Positions 1 to 7,730 are shown, counted from the stretch's first letter. The stretch is 64,000 nt of DNA from an uncultured Oscillospiraceae bacterium (GCA_934622035.1 CAKTVG010000010.1:16804-80803); one strand, 5' to 3'. Notes: generated from the letters alone by a model not told the origin. Translations and numbers: made by a program.

Positions 1-44
1 CCCATAAAGTATTCGTCCCAGGAGATGTAGCCCTGTCGTTTCAT
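1..44 (-). CDS. dCMP/cytidine deaminase family protein, N-terminal fragment
   Basis: Only the first 14 codons lie inside the window; the gene runs off the left edge. The readable start (MKRQGYISWDEYFM) resembles the N-terminus of ComEB-type dCMP deaminases, which commonly begin with an SWDEYFM stretch before the zinc-binding domain. A strong GGAGGAAA ribosome site sits just upstream of the ATG at 44. These enzymes deaminate dCMP to dUMP for dTTP synthesis. The catalytic HxE and PCxxC motifs are outside the window, so the call rests on a short N-terminal match. The exporter gene at 58-543 lies directly upstream on the same strand. Confidence 0.55.
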   Translation of the reverse strand, partial: MKRQGYISWDEYFM

Positions 45-57
45 GATTTTCCTCCGT

Positions 58-543
58 TCAGGTTAAAAATGCCAGCGCGCGTACGCCCGTGCAGGCCAGC
101 GTGACCAGCAGCCCGGCGATCAGAACGCCAATCAGAATGGCCGGAATCGCGCGCTTGAGCCGGATATCCATCAGCGCCGCAACGAGCGCACCGGTCCACG
201 CGCCGGTTCCCGGCAGCGGGATCGCCACAAGAATACACAGCCCGACCAGCTCGCTTTTTCGCACGCTCTCGCTCTTGCGGGCGGCGCGCGCCTCCAGCTT
301 CACGGCCAGCTTGCCCAGCCGCGGATACCGCTTCATCCAGTGCAGAATTTTGCGGATAAACAGCAGAATAAACGGCACCGGCAGAAGATTCCCCAGCACG
401 CTGGCGATAAAAACCAGCCAGGGATCCGCGCCCTGCGCAATTCCGTAGGGAATCCCCCCGCGCAGCTCGATCAGCGGCACGGCGGAAATCAGGAAGGTCA
501 GCAGAAGATGACCGCCCTGTGAGGTTGTCAGCCATTGCAGCAT
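58..543 (-). CDS. Small multidrug export family membrane protein (COG2426)
   Basis: A 161-residue hydrophobic protein with about four membrane segments. It carries the family's ELRGGIPYG motif near residues 26-34 and a proline-rich VAIPLPGTGAWTG stretch near residues 108-120. These match the Sm_multidrug_ex family (PF06695), whose members are described as small exporters but whose substrates are mostly untested. A basic loop (ARAARKSESVRKSE) separates the two halves. It lies upstream of, and co-directional with, the dCMP deaminase start, with only a short gap. The family call is firm; the drug-export function is inferred from family naming only. Confidence 0.8.
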   Translation of the reverse strand: MLQWLTTSQGGHLLLTFLISAVPLIELRGGIPYGIAQGADPWLVFIASVLGNLLPVPFILLFIRKILHWMKRYPRLGKLAVKLEARAARKSESVRKSELVGLCILVAIPLPGTGAWTGALVAALMDIRLKRAIPAILIGVLIAGLLVTLACTGVRALAFLT

Positions 544-637
544 AAAATACGCTCACTTTGTTCAGGATGCGTTCAGTATATCACGTTTCTTCTCACAAAG
601 CAAGGGAAGCACCGATGAAATCAGGCGGGCGGATGGC

Positions 638-671
638 AAAATCGCCCTGCGGAGACCTCCGCAGGGCGAAA
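638..671 (-). terminator. Terminator of the yedE-yedF-DUF3343 operon
   Basis: A perfect 12-bp stem (CGCCCTGCGGAG with its complement, 2-base loop) lies 10 bases past the DUF3343 stop codon. Read leftward it is followed by ATTTT. Confidence 0.8.
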
Positions 672-680
672 AGAATGCAG

Positions 681-920
681 TTACTCAAATTCCAGCAGCA
701 GCTCCGCGCCGCCGTCCGAAAGGCGGTAGACCGCCTCGGTATCGGCGTCGAGCAGCGCCTCGCAGGCATCCTCTGCCTCGTAAAACACGCAGGTTCCGCA
801 GGAGGAGGAGATTTTGCGCGGCACCGGCGCCATGCGGGCCGTGACGCCCTGCGCCGTCATTTTGCGGTGCGTTTTCAGCGCGGCAAGGTGCGTGTGGAAG
901 GTCGCGACGAACTGCGTCAT
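681..920 (-). CDS. DUF3343 putative Se/S carrier-like protein
   Basis: A 79-residue protein of the DUF3343 family (PF11823). It shows the family pattern of a thioredoxin-like fold with a conserved cysteine after PRKISSSCG (residues 34-42). Members are found almost only next to YedE, YedF and selenium-related cysteine desulfurases and are thought to bind or pass on reduced sulfur or selenium. The start overlaps the yedF-like stop by ATGA, so the two are translationally coupled. It is the last gene of the leftward three-gene operon. The exact chemistry is inferred from context, not shown. Confidence 0.8.
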   Translation of the reverse strand: MTQFVATFHTHLAALKTHRKMTAQGVTARMAPVPRKISSSCGTCVFYEAEDACEALLDADTEAVYRLSDGGAELLLEFE

Positions 921-1126
921 GCCTTCGTCAGGACGAGGGAAAACTCGTCGTCCTCCAGCTCCCGGATTTCGACGGCATAGCCCGCGTGCATGGCAAAACG
1001 GCGCACATTCTGCACGGCAGTTTCGTTGTCCACAAGCACCTCCAGCTTTGCCGGGTGCTCGCTTTCAATCGCCTTCTGCACCCGCAGCACGGGAATCGGG
1101 CAGGAAAGACCTCTTGCATCGACCAT
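917..1126 (-). CDS. yedF: YedF/TusA-like sulfurtransferase (SirA family)
   Basis: A 69-residue TusA/SirA-fold protein. The N-terminal DARGLSCPIPVLR contains the CPxP motif whose cysteine (C9) carries a persulfide or selenide in this family. It is short, the TusA-like domain alone, without the extra C-terminal domain of longer YedF proteins; DUF3343, encoded next door, may supply that part. An AGGAG site precedes the ATG, two bases after the yedE stop. Its role is probably to accept sulfur or selenium entering through YedE and hand it on. The domain call is firm; the substrate is inferred. Confidence 0.85.
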   Translation of the reverse strand: MVDARGLSCPIPVLRVQKAIESEHPAKLEVLVDNETAVQNVRRFAMHAGYAVEIRELEDDEFSLVLTKA

Positions 1127-1129
1127 GGC

Positions 1130-2227
1130 TTACTGCTGCTCCTTCTTCAGATGGGTGAGGGAGATGACCAGAATGACAACCAGGCAGACGATGGTGGCAA
1201 CGGGGCCGTTCGCGCCGGTGCCGTCCGCGGAGGAGGCGGTCTTGAGGGTGTGAGCGGCGGCAGCGCCTGCGATCATGCCGAGCACGGTGACGGCGCTGTC
1301 GGAGTTGCCCTCACCGGTGAGGATGAGCTGACGCAGCGGGCAGCCGCCGAGGAGCGTGCAGCCCCAGCCGACGACGGTCATGCCGAGCAGGTTCCACAGC
1401 CATTCGTTGTGGGCGATGGGCTGGCCTTCAAAGCCGAACTTAATGTAGGTGGAGACGGGCACGCCTTCCGCAAGCGCGCGGATCGCGTTGCCTGCAAAAA
1501 CCGCCAGCAGGATGCAGCCAAAGCCGGCCAGCAGGCCGAATTCCTTGAACATCACGGCGTCGCGCACGCCGCCGACCATGCACAGGCGGCTCTTCTGTGC
1601 CAGAGCGCCGACGATCAGGCCGATGCCGAGGGAGAGCAGGATGGGCGCATGCTTGGAGCCGGGACCCTCCGCAGAGGAGGCGAAGTAAGCGGCGCCGACA
1701 AGCGTCAGCACAAAGCCGAAGATCAGCATCACGGGGAAGGCCAGGCCTTCGACCTTGCTCTGCTTATAGGCGCGGCCAAGGGAGAAGTTCTTCTTCAGGA
1801 AGAACACACCGATGAGAATGCCGAGGATGAAGCCGACCAGACCGACAACGGCGTTCAAGTCGCCGCCGCCGATGCGGATGACCATACGCAGCGGGCAGCC
1901 AAGGAAGACCAGCGCACCAATCATGACGGCTGCACCGAGGGTGAAGCGGATCACGGGGGAGCTGCCGGCCTTGGGCTTGAATTCCTTGCCGATCAGAGCC
2001 ATGATGCAGGCGCCTGCGATGATGCCGACGATTTCCGGACGGAAATACTGCACAACGCCCGCCTGATGCAGCTTCAGGGAGCCTGCGATGTCGCGCAGGA
2101 AGCAGGCAATACAGAAGCCCATGTTGGCGGGGTTGCCGTGCGCGCTCAGGATGACCGCAGCCGCGCCGATCGCCAGACCGCAGAGCATCACGAGCCAGTA
2201 CTTTTTGAAGAAGCTTTCTTTCTTCAT
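1130..2227 (-). CDS. yedE: YedE family putative selenium/sulfur transporter
   Basis: A 365-residue integral membrane protein of the YeeE/YedE (TsuA-type) family with about ten membrane segments. Two internally repeated halves carry conserved cysteine motifs: GCPLRMVIRIGGGD and GGCPLRQLILTGEGN, plus CIACFLRD and SRLCMVGG. In structurally known YeeE such cysteines relay thiosulfate through the channel. The YedE subfamily next to YedF and DUF3343 has been linked to selenium utilisation. The start MKKESFF is preceded by GGAG. It leads a three-gene operon from the promoter at 2285-2313 and is divergent from a cysteine desulfurase. Confidence 0.85.
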   Translation of the reverse strand: MKKESFFKKYWLVMLCGLAIGAAAVILSAHGNPANMGFCIACFLRDIAGSLKLHQAGVVQYFRPEIVGIIAGACIMALIGKEFKPKAGSSPVIRFTLGAAVMIGALVFLGCPLRMVIRIGGGDLNAVVGLVGFILGILIGVFFLKKNFSLGRAYKQSKVEGLAFPVMLIFGFVLTLVGAAYFASSAEGPGSKHAPILLSLGIGLIVGALAQKSRLCMVGGVRDAVMFKEFGLLAGFGCILLAVFAGNAIRALAEGVPVSTYIKFGFEGQPIAHNEWLWNLLGMTVVGWGCTLLGGCPLRQLILTGEGNSDSAVTVLGMIAGAAAAHTLKTASSADGTGANGPVATIVCLVVILVISLTHLKKEQQ

Positions 2228-2284
2228 CTGACATTCTCCTTTTTCATTTCTGAGTTTGTAACGCCGGGGCGTTCATTTATTTCA

Positions 2285-2313
2285 AGTATAACGAAAACGT
2301 ATGCGGCAGTCAA
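2285..2313 (-). promoter_or_regulatory. Promoter of yedE operon
   Basis: TTGACT (2308-2313), 17-bp spacer, TATACT (2285-2290), reading leftward into yedE. Confidence 0.8.
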
Positions 2314-2333
2314 TACGCCTCTTTCAAATTCGG

Positions 2334-2348
2334 CATTGTCGAACAATG
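2334..2348. promoter_or_regulatory. Inverted repeat between divergent Se/S promoters
   Basis: CATTGT-CGA-ACAATG, a perfect 6-bp inverted repeat with a 3-base centre. It lies upstream of both the yedE promoter and the cysteine desulfurase promoter, a place where a shared regulator could bind. No regulator gene is visible nearby. Confidence 0.4.
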
Positions 2349-2364
2349 TAATTTGCGCGGCAGC

Positions 2365-2393
2365 TTGCAGCTTTCCCCTGCGCGCATTATAAT
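2365..2393 (+). promoter_or_regulatory. Promoter of cysteine desulfurase gene
   Basis: TTGCAG (2365-2370), 17-bp spacer, TATAAT (2388-2393), followed by a GGAGG site and the ATG at 2419. Confidence 0.7.
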
Positions 2394-2418
2394 TAGAGAA
2401 AAACAATCGGAGGCAGCC

Positions 2419-3552
2419 ATGATTTATCTGGACAACGCCGCGACCTCCTTCCCGAAAGCGCCCGGCGTCAGCGCAAAAATGTGTGAATACCTCGACCGCG
2501 TGGGCGCAAGCGTCAACCGCGGCGTCTACGCCGCTGCGCAGGAGGCGGAGCTGGAGCAGCTCAGTCTGCGGGAGAAGCTCTGCGCCTTTTTCCATCATCC
2601 GGAGCCGGTGCGCGTGCTCTTCACATCAGGCGCAACCGCGGCGCTGAATCTCGCCATCAAGGGAAGGCTGCGCCGCGGCAGCCGCGTGCTCGTCAGCTCA
2701 ATGGAGCACAACGCGGTCATGCGGCCTCTGGTGCAGCTCGGCGCGGATTTCACGCGTGTCCCCTGCGGCGCTGACGGGCGGCTCGACCTCGCGGCTCTGG
2801 AGCAGCTGCTGCAGGATAAACCGGAAATGCTGATTTTGAATCACGCGTCGAACGTCAGCGGAACCGTGCAGGACGCGCAGAGTGTCGGAGAATTATGTAA
2901 ACACTTCAGTGTTCCCTTTGTGCTCGATGCCGCACAGTCGGCCGGGCACGTACCGGTAGATTTTGAAGGCTTTTCGCTCAGTGCTCTGGCCGTTCCCGCC
3001 CACAAGGGACTTCTCGGCCCGCAGGGCATCGGCGCGCTGCTGGTCACGAAGAAATTTGCCGCGCAGCTCGACCCGCTCATCGCAGGCGGAACGGGCAGCA
3101 TGTCCGACTCCGAGGAGCTGCCGCCCTATCTGCCCGACCGCTTTGAAGCCGGTACGCCGAATCTGCCTGGCATCTACGGCTGGTCGGCGTCTATGGATTA
3201 TGTAAACCACGTTGGTCTTCCCGCTCTGCGTGCGCACGAGCTTGCGCTGACGCAGCGCTTTCTGAATGGACTGTGTGAGCTGCCGGGTCTGCGTCTGGCT
3301 GGGCCGTGGGAAACGGCGCAGCGTGTCGGCGTGATCTCCGTTGATTTTCTGAACATGGACAACGCCGAGGCCGCCGACCGGCTGGAGCGCGAATTCGGTA
3401 TTCTGACCCGCTGCGGTCTGCACTGCGCTCCCGCCGCGCACAAAACGCTCGGCACCTTCCCGCAGGGCACGGTGCGCTTTTCCATTGGCTGCTATACAAC
3501 GCCGGAGGACATCGACGCTGCCCTCGCCGCACTGCACATTCTGACGTGTTAA
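2419..3552 (+). CDS. Aminotransferase class V cysteine desulfurase (selenium-cluster type)
   Basis: A 377-residue PLP enzyme. The ATG at 2419 (MIYLDNAATS) is chosen because an AGGCAG/GGAGG site precedes it and the protein aligns from its first residue. It has the PLP lysine motif PAHKGLLGPQG near residue 198 and a catalytic-cysteine loop TRCGLHCAPAAHKT near residue 335. It resembles the desulfurase subfamily often found with selenium-dependent hydroxylase genes. The divergent yedE-yedF-DUF3343 operon supports a role in releasing sulfur or selenium from cysteine or selenocysteine for this pathway. A general IscS-like role cannot be excluded, but a second desulfurase (40509-41639) exists in the window. 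Confidence 0.85.
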   Translation: MIYLDNAATSFPKAPGVSAKMCEYLDRVGASVNRGVYAAAQEAELEQLSLREKLCAFFHHPEPVRVLFTSGATAALNLAIKGRLRRGSRVLVSSMEHNAVMRPLVQLGADFTRVPCGADGRLDLAALEQLLQDKPEMLILNHASNVSGTVQDAQSVGELCKHFSVPFVLDAAQSAGHVPVDFEGFSLSALAVPAHKGLLGPQGIGALLVTKKFAAQLDPLIAGGTGSMSDSEELPPYLPDRFEAGTPNLPGIYGWSASMDYVNHVGLPALRAHELALTQRFLNGLCELPGLRLAGPWETAQRVGVISVDFLNMDNAEAADRLEREFGILTRCGLHCAPAAHKTLGTFPQGTVRFSIGCYTTPEDIDAALAALHILTC

Positions 3553-3609
3553 AAATCTCAATCATGTTTGCGGCCGCGCCTGCAAATCTTGCGCGCCGCC
3601 GAATATATC

Positions 3610-3788
3610 CGTAGGGGGACGGGTTCCCCCGTCCTACGTGCAGGAATTTTCAAATTTGTAACTGCCCACACCGGTCACGGCACGCCGTGGCCGCGGGAAG
3701 GAACCCGCAGATTATGCACGCACCGCAAAAACGTCCGTAGTGGGCGGTTTCCCGTCCCGTGGGAAGGAAATTTTAAATTTGTGACTGC
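3610..3788. repeat. Intergenic palindrome and imperfect 23-bp direct repeats
   Basis: Between two convergent genes. At 3610-3638 a hairpin forms from CGTA...GGACGGG and its complement, with a GGG bulge. Two copies of a 23-base unit (3643-3665 and 3766-3788) match at 20 of 23 positions, each ending in ACTGC. The pattern resembles a short non-coding intergenic repeat element. No protein-like frame was found here. Confidence 0.45.
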
Positions 3789-3790
3789 AA

Positions 3791-3821
3791 AAAATCCCGT
3801 GTCTGCCCGACACGGGATTTT
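3791..3821. terminator. Terminator after the ABC exporter operon
   Basis: AAAATCCCGTGTC / GACACGGGATTTT, a 13-bp stem with a 5-base loop and A/T flanks. It lies 6 bases past the ABC gene stop and works in either direction. Confidence 0.8.
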
Positions 3822-3827
3822 CCGTTA

Positions 3828-5657
3828 TTACGCCCCCTGGCCGAAAAGCCGGGCGGCAGATTCCTCCGCAAACTGCTTGCTGTATAGGTCGTGGTAATAG
3901 CCATGCGCCTTCAGCAGCGACTCGTGCGTGCCCTGCTCGACGATCTTACCGTCGCGCACCACAAGAATCAGATCCGCCTTGCGGATGGTGGACAGGCGGT
4001 GTGCAATCAGGAACGACGTCCGATCCTTGAGCAGATGGTCGATCGCCTGCTGGATGAGCTGCTCGGTCTGCGTGTCGATGGAGCTGGTCGCCTCATCGAG
4101 AACGAAAATTCTCGGGTCGGCCAGCACGGCGCGGGCAAAGGAAATGAGCTGCTTTTCGCCGGTGGAGAGCTTGTCGCCGCCCTCGCCCACCTCGCTGTCC
4201 CAGCCGTTTTCCAGCTTGGCCGCAACGATATCCGCAGAAACGGCTCTTGCCGCCGCTTCCACCTCCTCGTCGGTCGCGTCGAGTCTGCCGTAGCGGATGT
4301 TCTCGCGCACACTGCCGGAGAAAAGATGCGGGCTTTGCAGTACATAGCCGATGCTCGAATGCAGCCAGAGCTGGCTGCGCTCGCGGTAATCACGGCCGTC
4401 GATCAGGATTCTGCCCTGCGTCGGCTCAAAGAAGCGGCAGACAAGGTTGACCAGCGTCGATTTGCCCGCACCCGTCTCGCCCACAAGCGCAACCGTCGTT
4501 CCGGCGGGAATCTTGAGCGAGAAGTGCTGCAAAACATCCTCGCCGCCGTCCGGATAGCGGAAGGTCACATCCTCAAATTCAATGTCGCCGCGCAGCGGCT
4601 CCCAATTCTCCTTTTTCGGTTCGAAGGCATCGCCGTACTTTTCCAGCACCTCCGGCGTGTCCGTGATCTCCGGCGTTTTATCCAGAAGATCGGTCACGCG
4701 CTCAATGGAGGCTTGCAGAGAGATAAACTCGGCGATGTTGGATGCCGTCATCTGGATCGGCTCGAAAATGCCGACGGCGTAGGTCAGGAAGGTAGACAGC
4801 GTCGCCAGCTCCAGCGCCTGCTCCGTGACAAGATAACCGCCGCGCAGCAGCACGATGGCGACCGCCAGCGTGCTGAACAGCAGCACCAGCGGGATATACA
4901 CCGCGTTCAGCCGCGCCGCGCGGATGCCGGATTCATGCATTCCCTCTGTGAGCTTGCGGAATTCGCCGGTCATTTTTTCCTCGATCACGAGCGTTTTTGC
5001 GGTTTTTGCACCCGTAATGCCCTCGTTGAAGGCGCCGGTGATGCGGGAATTCAGCTTGCGGATTTTGCGGTTCCAGTGCAGGATGCGATCCTGAAAATAG
5101 GCCGTCAGCACCGCCATAAAGGGCACAATCAGCATCACAACCAGCGCCAGCTTCCAGTTGAGCACCAGCATGGAGATCATCGTGCCGAGGACATAGAACA
5201 TTGCCCACAGGATATCCGTAAAATTCCAGGCGATCATGCTGGCAATGCGGTTGGTATCGCTCATCAGGCGGCTGAGAAGGTATCCGACCGGCGTGACGTT
5301 GTAGAATGAAAAGGAAAGCGTTTGCAGATGGTGGAACAGCCGCTGCTTGAGGTCGCGGCCGAAGTACATCTCAATGCGCATGGAATTATTGCAGAACCAC
5401 ATGACGCTCAGGCCCTGCAGGATGATCATCGCCGTGTAGACCAGCGCGTAGGGCAGCAGTCCCGTCGTGACACCCTTCTGGATGAAATTCCGGATGGCAT
5501 ACTGCTGAAGCAGCGGCAAAAGGACATCGACGAGGGCGCAGAGGCCGTTGAAGGCCAGCATGCCGACGAAATCTCTGCGGTAGTTCTTCAAAAACGGCGC
5601 CAGCCGCTTCCAGATGCCCCAGTCAAAGCTTTGGGTAAACTCTTTTTCATCATGCAT
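3828..5657 (-). CDS. ABC exporter half-transporter, degenerate-signature subunit
   Basis: A 609-residue half-transporter: six-helix membrane domain (residues about 30-330) followed by an ATPase domain. Walker A is GETGAGKSTL near residue 392 and Walker B is IFVLDEATSS near 519 with the catalytic glutamate present. The ABC signature is LSTGEKQ rather than LSGGQ. It overlaps the upstream subunit gene by 8 bp, so the two are coupled. Together they form a heterodimer of the TM287/288, LmrCD and BmrCD kind, in which one ATP site is degenerate; this subunit supplies the altered signature loop. Substrates are probably hydrophobic drugs or lipids, by family only. Confidence 0.88.
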   Translation of the reverse strand: MHDEKEFTQSFDWGIWKRLAPFLKNYRRDFVGMLAFNGLCALVDVLLPLLQQYAIRNFIQKGVTTGLLPYALVYTAMIILQGLSVMWFCNNSMRIEMYFGRDLKQRLFHHLQTLSFSFYNVTPVGYLLSRLMSDTNRIASMIAWNFTDILWAMFYVLGTMISMLVLNWKLALVVMLIVPFMAVLTAYFQDRILHWNRKIRKLNSRITGAFNEGITGAKTAKTLVIEEKMTGEFRKLTEGMHESGIRAARLNAVYIPLVLLFSTLAVAIVLLRGGYLVTEQALELATLSTFLTYAVGIFEPIQMTASNIAEFISLQASIERVTDLLDKTPEITDTPEVLEKYGDAFEPKKENWEPLRGDIEFEDVTFRYPDGGEDVLQHFSLKIPAGTTVALVGETGAGKSTLVNLVCRFFEPTQGRILIDGRDYRERSQLWLHSSIGYVLQSPHLFSGSVRENIRYGRLDATDEEVEAAARAVSADIVAAKLENGWDSEVGEGGDKLSTGEKQLISFARAVLADPRIFVLDEATSSIDTQTEQLIQQAIDHLLKDRTSFLIAHRLSTIRKADLILVVRDGKIVEQGTHESLLKAHGYYHDLYSKQFAEESAARLFGQGA

Positions 5658-7485
5658 TGTCCTCGCCCCCTTCCAGCAGCATTGCGCGGTCGTCGCTGCG
5701 CATCTGAATGTCGTAAATTTCCTTATAAATGCCCGGCTGCGCGATCAGTTCCTCGTGCGTACCGAGCGCAGAGAGTCTTCCGTCCTCCAGAACCAGAATG
5801 CGGTCTGCCTGCATCAGCGTCGGAATACGGTGGGAAATCAGAATCACCGTCGCATCGCGCAGCGTTTCACGCAATGCCGAGCGGATCTTGGCGTCGGTTT
5901 CCGCATCCACTGCGGAGAGCGAGTCGTCAAAGATCATCACGGGCGTCTTTTGCAGCAGCATTCTCGCAATGGCGACGCGCTGCTTCTGTCCGCCGGACAG
6001 GGTCACGCCGCGCTCGCCGACGACGGTGTCATAGCCCTCGGGGAAGGCGGAAATCGCCTCATCCACGCAGGCGATCCGCGCCGCCTCGCGCATTTCCTCC
6101 TCCGTCGCCTCCGGCCGCGCCGCGCAGATATTCTCGCGGATGGTCTGGGAAAAGAGGAAGGGCTCCTGAAGCACAAAGCCGATGTTTTTGCGCAGCTCAC
6201 TGCGGGCAAGCTCGCGCAGATCCGTGCCGCCGATGGTAATGCTGCCGGATTCGACGTCATAGAGCCGGTCGAGCAGCTGCACGAGCGTGCTCTTGCCGGA
6301 GCCGGTGCCGCCCAGAATCGCAAAGGTCTCGCCCCTGCGGATGGTGAAGGACAGATCGTGCAGCACCTCCTGTCCCTCATAGCGGAAGGACACGTGGTCA
6401 AAGGCGATGTCGCCCGCTTCGAAGGGCTTGGCCTGCGGCGGGTCCTGCTCCTCCTGCGCATTGAGGACGTAACCCACGCGGTCCATGGAGACGCCGGCCT
6501 TGCTCATCTCCGAAAGCACTCTGCCCAGAGAGCGCACCGGCCAGGCCAGAGATTCATTGTAGCTGACAAAGGCAATGAACGCGCCGAGCGTCATGCGGCC
6601 GTGCACCGTCTCCACGACGCCGACCAGGATGATCACCATGACCTGAATGCAGGTCAGAAGCGTCCCGGACGCCCAATAGACGGAAAGCAGCTTGCCCAGC
6701 TTGACCCACAGGCGGGCAAAGCGGTTGTTCTTTTCATCGAACTTGTCGTCCTCAAAGCGCTCCCGGCCGAAGGCGCGCACGACGCGCACGCCGGTCATAT
6801 TCTCCTGCGCACAGGTGGTCAGCTCGCCCTCGGCCTCGTCGGCCACCTGATAGCGGGAGGAAATCTTCCGGTAAAACACGCCGGAGGACAGCCCCACGAC
6901 CGGAATAATGGCCGCCGACACCAGAGAAAGCCGCACATTCATCGAAAACATGATGTAAAGATACAGCACGATCAAAAAAACCGTGCGGATCACCTCAATG
7001 AGCTGGTTGCAGACAAAATTGCGGATCACGTCCACATCCGAGGTGCAGCGCTGGATGATGTCTCCCGTGGGATTGGCCTTGTGCCAGGCGAAGGTCAGGC
7101 GCTCAATGTGGCTGTAAAGGTCGTCGCGCAGGCTCTTGACATAGGTTTCCGAGCCCTTGGAGAGATTGATGCGCTGCCCATATGCGCAGAAGCCGCGCAG
7201 AATCGCCACCAGCAGAACCGCCGCCGCGGCAAGCCACAGCGCGCGCAGCGTGCTCTGTGTCAGTGTGTTCCAGAGCGGCAGCAGCCGGGCGGGCAGCTCC
7301 GGCGTCTTGCTGTCGAGGACGGAGTCCACCGTCAGCCGAATGATCTGCGGCGTCAGAGCATTAAAGGCCATGCTCAGGCAGGAAAAAACCAGCGCCGCGA
7401 TAAAATAGCCCCAGCAGCCCCGGAGGTAATGCGTCACCAGACGCGCCTTTTCCCTCCGGGACAGCTTTTGCGTTGTTGTATCCAT
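5650..7485 (-). CDS. ABC exporter half-transporter, Asp-Walker B subunit
   Basis: A 611-residue half-transporter with an N-terminal six-helix domain and a C-terminal ATPase. Walker A is GGTGSGKSTL near residue 393 and the signature is a canonical LSGGQKQR near 495. Walker B reads VMIFDDSLSA, so the catalytic glutamate is replaced by aspartate. This is the partner type that pairs with the LSTGE subunit downstream to make one weak and one active ATP site. The ATG at 7485 is chosen for its GGAGAATCTT site; the frame stays open upstream but that part runs through the attenuator. It is first in the operon, behind the leader region at 7542-7730. Confidence 0.88.
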   Translation of the reverse strand: MDTTTQKLSRREKARLVTHYLRGCWGYFIAALVFSCLSMAFNALTPQIIRLTVDSVLDSKTPELPARLLPLWNTLTQSTLRALWLAAAAVLLVAILRGFCAYGQRINLSKGSETYVKSLRDDLYSHIERLTFAWHKANPTGDIIQRCTSDVDVIRNFVCNQLIEVIRTVFLIVLYLYIMFSMNVRLSLVSAAIIPVVGLSSGVFYRKISSRYQVADEAEGELTTCAQENMTGVRVVRAFGRERFEDDKFDEKNNRFARLWVKLGKLLSVYWASGTLLTCIQVMVIILVGVVETVHGRMTLGAFIAFVSYNESLAWPVRSLGRVLSEMSKAGVSMDRVGYVLNAQEEQDPPQAKPFEAGDIAFDHVSFRYEGQEVLHDLSFTIRRGETFAILGGTGSGKSTLVQLLDRLYDVESGSITIGGTDLRELARSELRKNIGFVLQEPFLFSQTIRENICAARPEATEEEMREAARIACVDEAISAFPEGYDTVVGERGVTLSGGQKQRVAIARMLLQKTPVMIFDDSLSAVDAETDAKIRSALRETLRDATVILISHRIPTLMQADRILVLEDGRLSALGTHEELIAQPGIYKEIYDIQMRSDDRAMLLEGGEDNA

Positions 7486-7541
7486 AAGATTCTCCTTCCA
7501 TTTTGGAAATTGGGAAAGCGTTGACGAACTCGCTTTCGGAC

Positions 7542-7576
7542 AAAAAACTTCCTCTGCGGGAATCCCGCAGAGGAAG
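7542..7576 (-). terminator. Leader terminator (attenuator) of ABC exporter operon
   Basis: A perfect 13-bp stem (CTTCCTCTGCGGG and its complement, 3-base loop) followed by TTTTTT. It lies between the leader ORF and the first ABC gene, so transcription must pass it. CTGCGG in its 5' arm (7565-7570) is complementary to CCGCAG (7624-7629) inside the leader ORF, giving a possible antiterminator. Confidence 0.8.
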
Positions 7577-7597
7577 CGCAAAAAGTCCGTAAAAAGC

Positions 7598-7666
7598 CTA
7601 GTGCGGACAACGCGCAGAAATCCCTGCGGAAACAGCATTCACCAATGCAAAAACGAGCTTTTTCAT
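7598..7666 (-). CDS. Leader peptide upstream of ABC exporter
   Basis: A 22-codon ORF starting MKKLVFALVN and ending RCPH. It begins about 30 nt into the predicted transcript, with AAAGGAAG upstream of its ATG. It ends 22 bases before the leader terminator. GCGCAGAA around its start (7666-7673) can pair with TTCTGCGC near its end (7612-7619), and an internal CCGCAG can pair with the terminator's 5' arm. This layout matches known leader peptides such as BmrB before BmrCD in Bacillus subtilis, where ribosome stalling by antibiotics allows read-through. The peptide has no recognisable homologue here; its regulatory role is inferred. Confidence 0.6.
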   Translation of the reverse strand: MKKLVFALVNAVSAGISARCPH

Positions 7667-7701
7667 TCTGCGCACTTCCTTTCTTGTAAATTCTACATTC
7701 T

Positions 7702-7730
7702 AGTATAGGAACATCTTCGCAATTTGTCAA
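7702..7730 (-). promoter_or_regulatory. Promoter of ABC exporter operon
   Basis: Perfect TTGACA (7725-7730), 17-bp spacer, TATACT (7702-7707), reading leftward. The start of transcription is expected near 7695. Confidence 0.85.

Noticed and set aside
986..2392. Long open frame on the + strand opposite yedE (468 codons)
   Set aside because: It is the complement of a clear YedE coding region, rich in Ala, Asp, Gly and His without motifs, and has no ribosome site. It is a by-product of high G+C.
3568..3897. Possible 109-residue protein in the intergenic repeat
   Set aside because: Made of the repeat and palindrome sequence and runs into the converging ABC gene; no ribosome site.
5614..7524. 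636-codon open frame opposite the ABC exporter genes
   Set aside because: Antisense to a typical ABC half-transporter with all motifs; no ribosome site and skewed composition.
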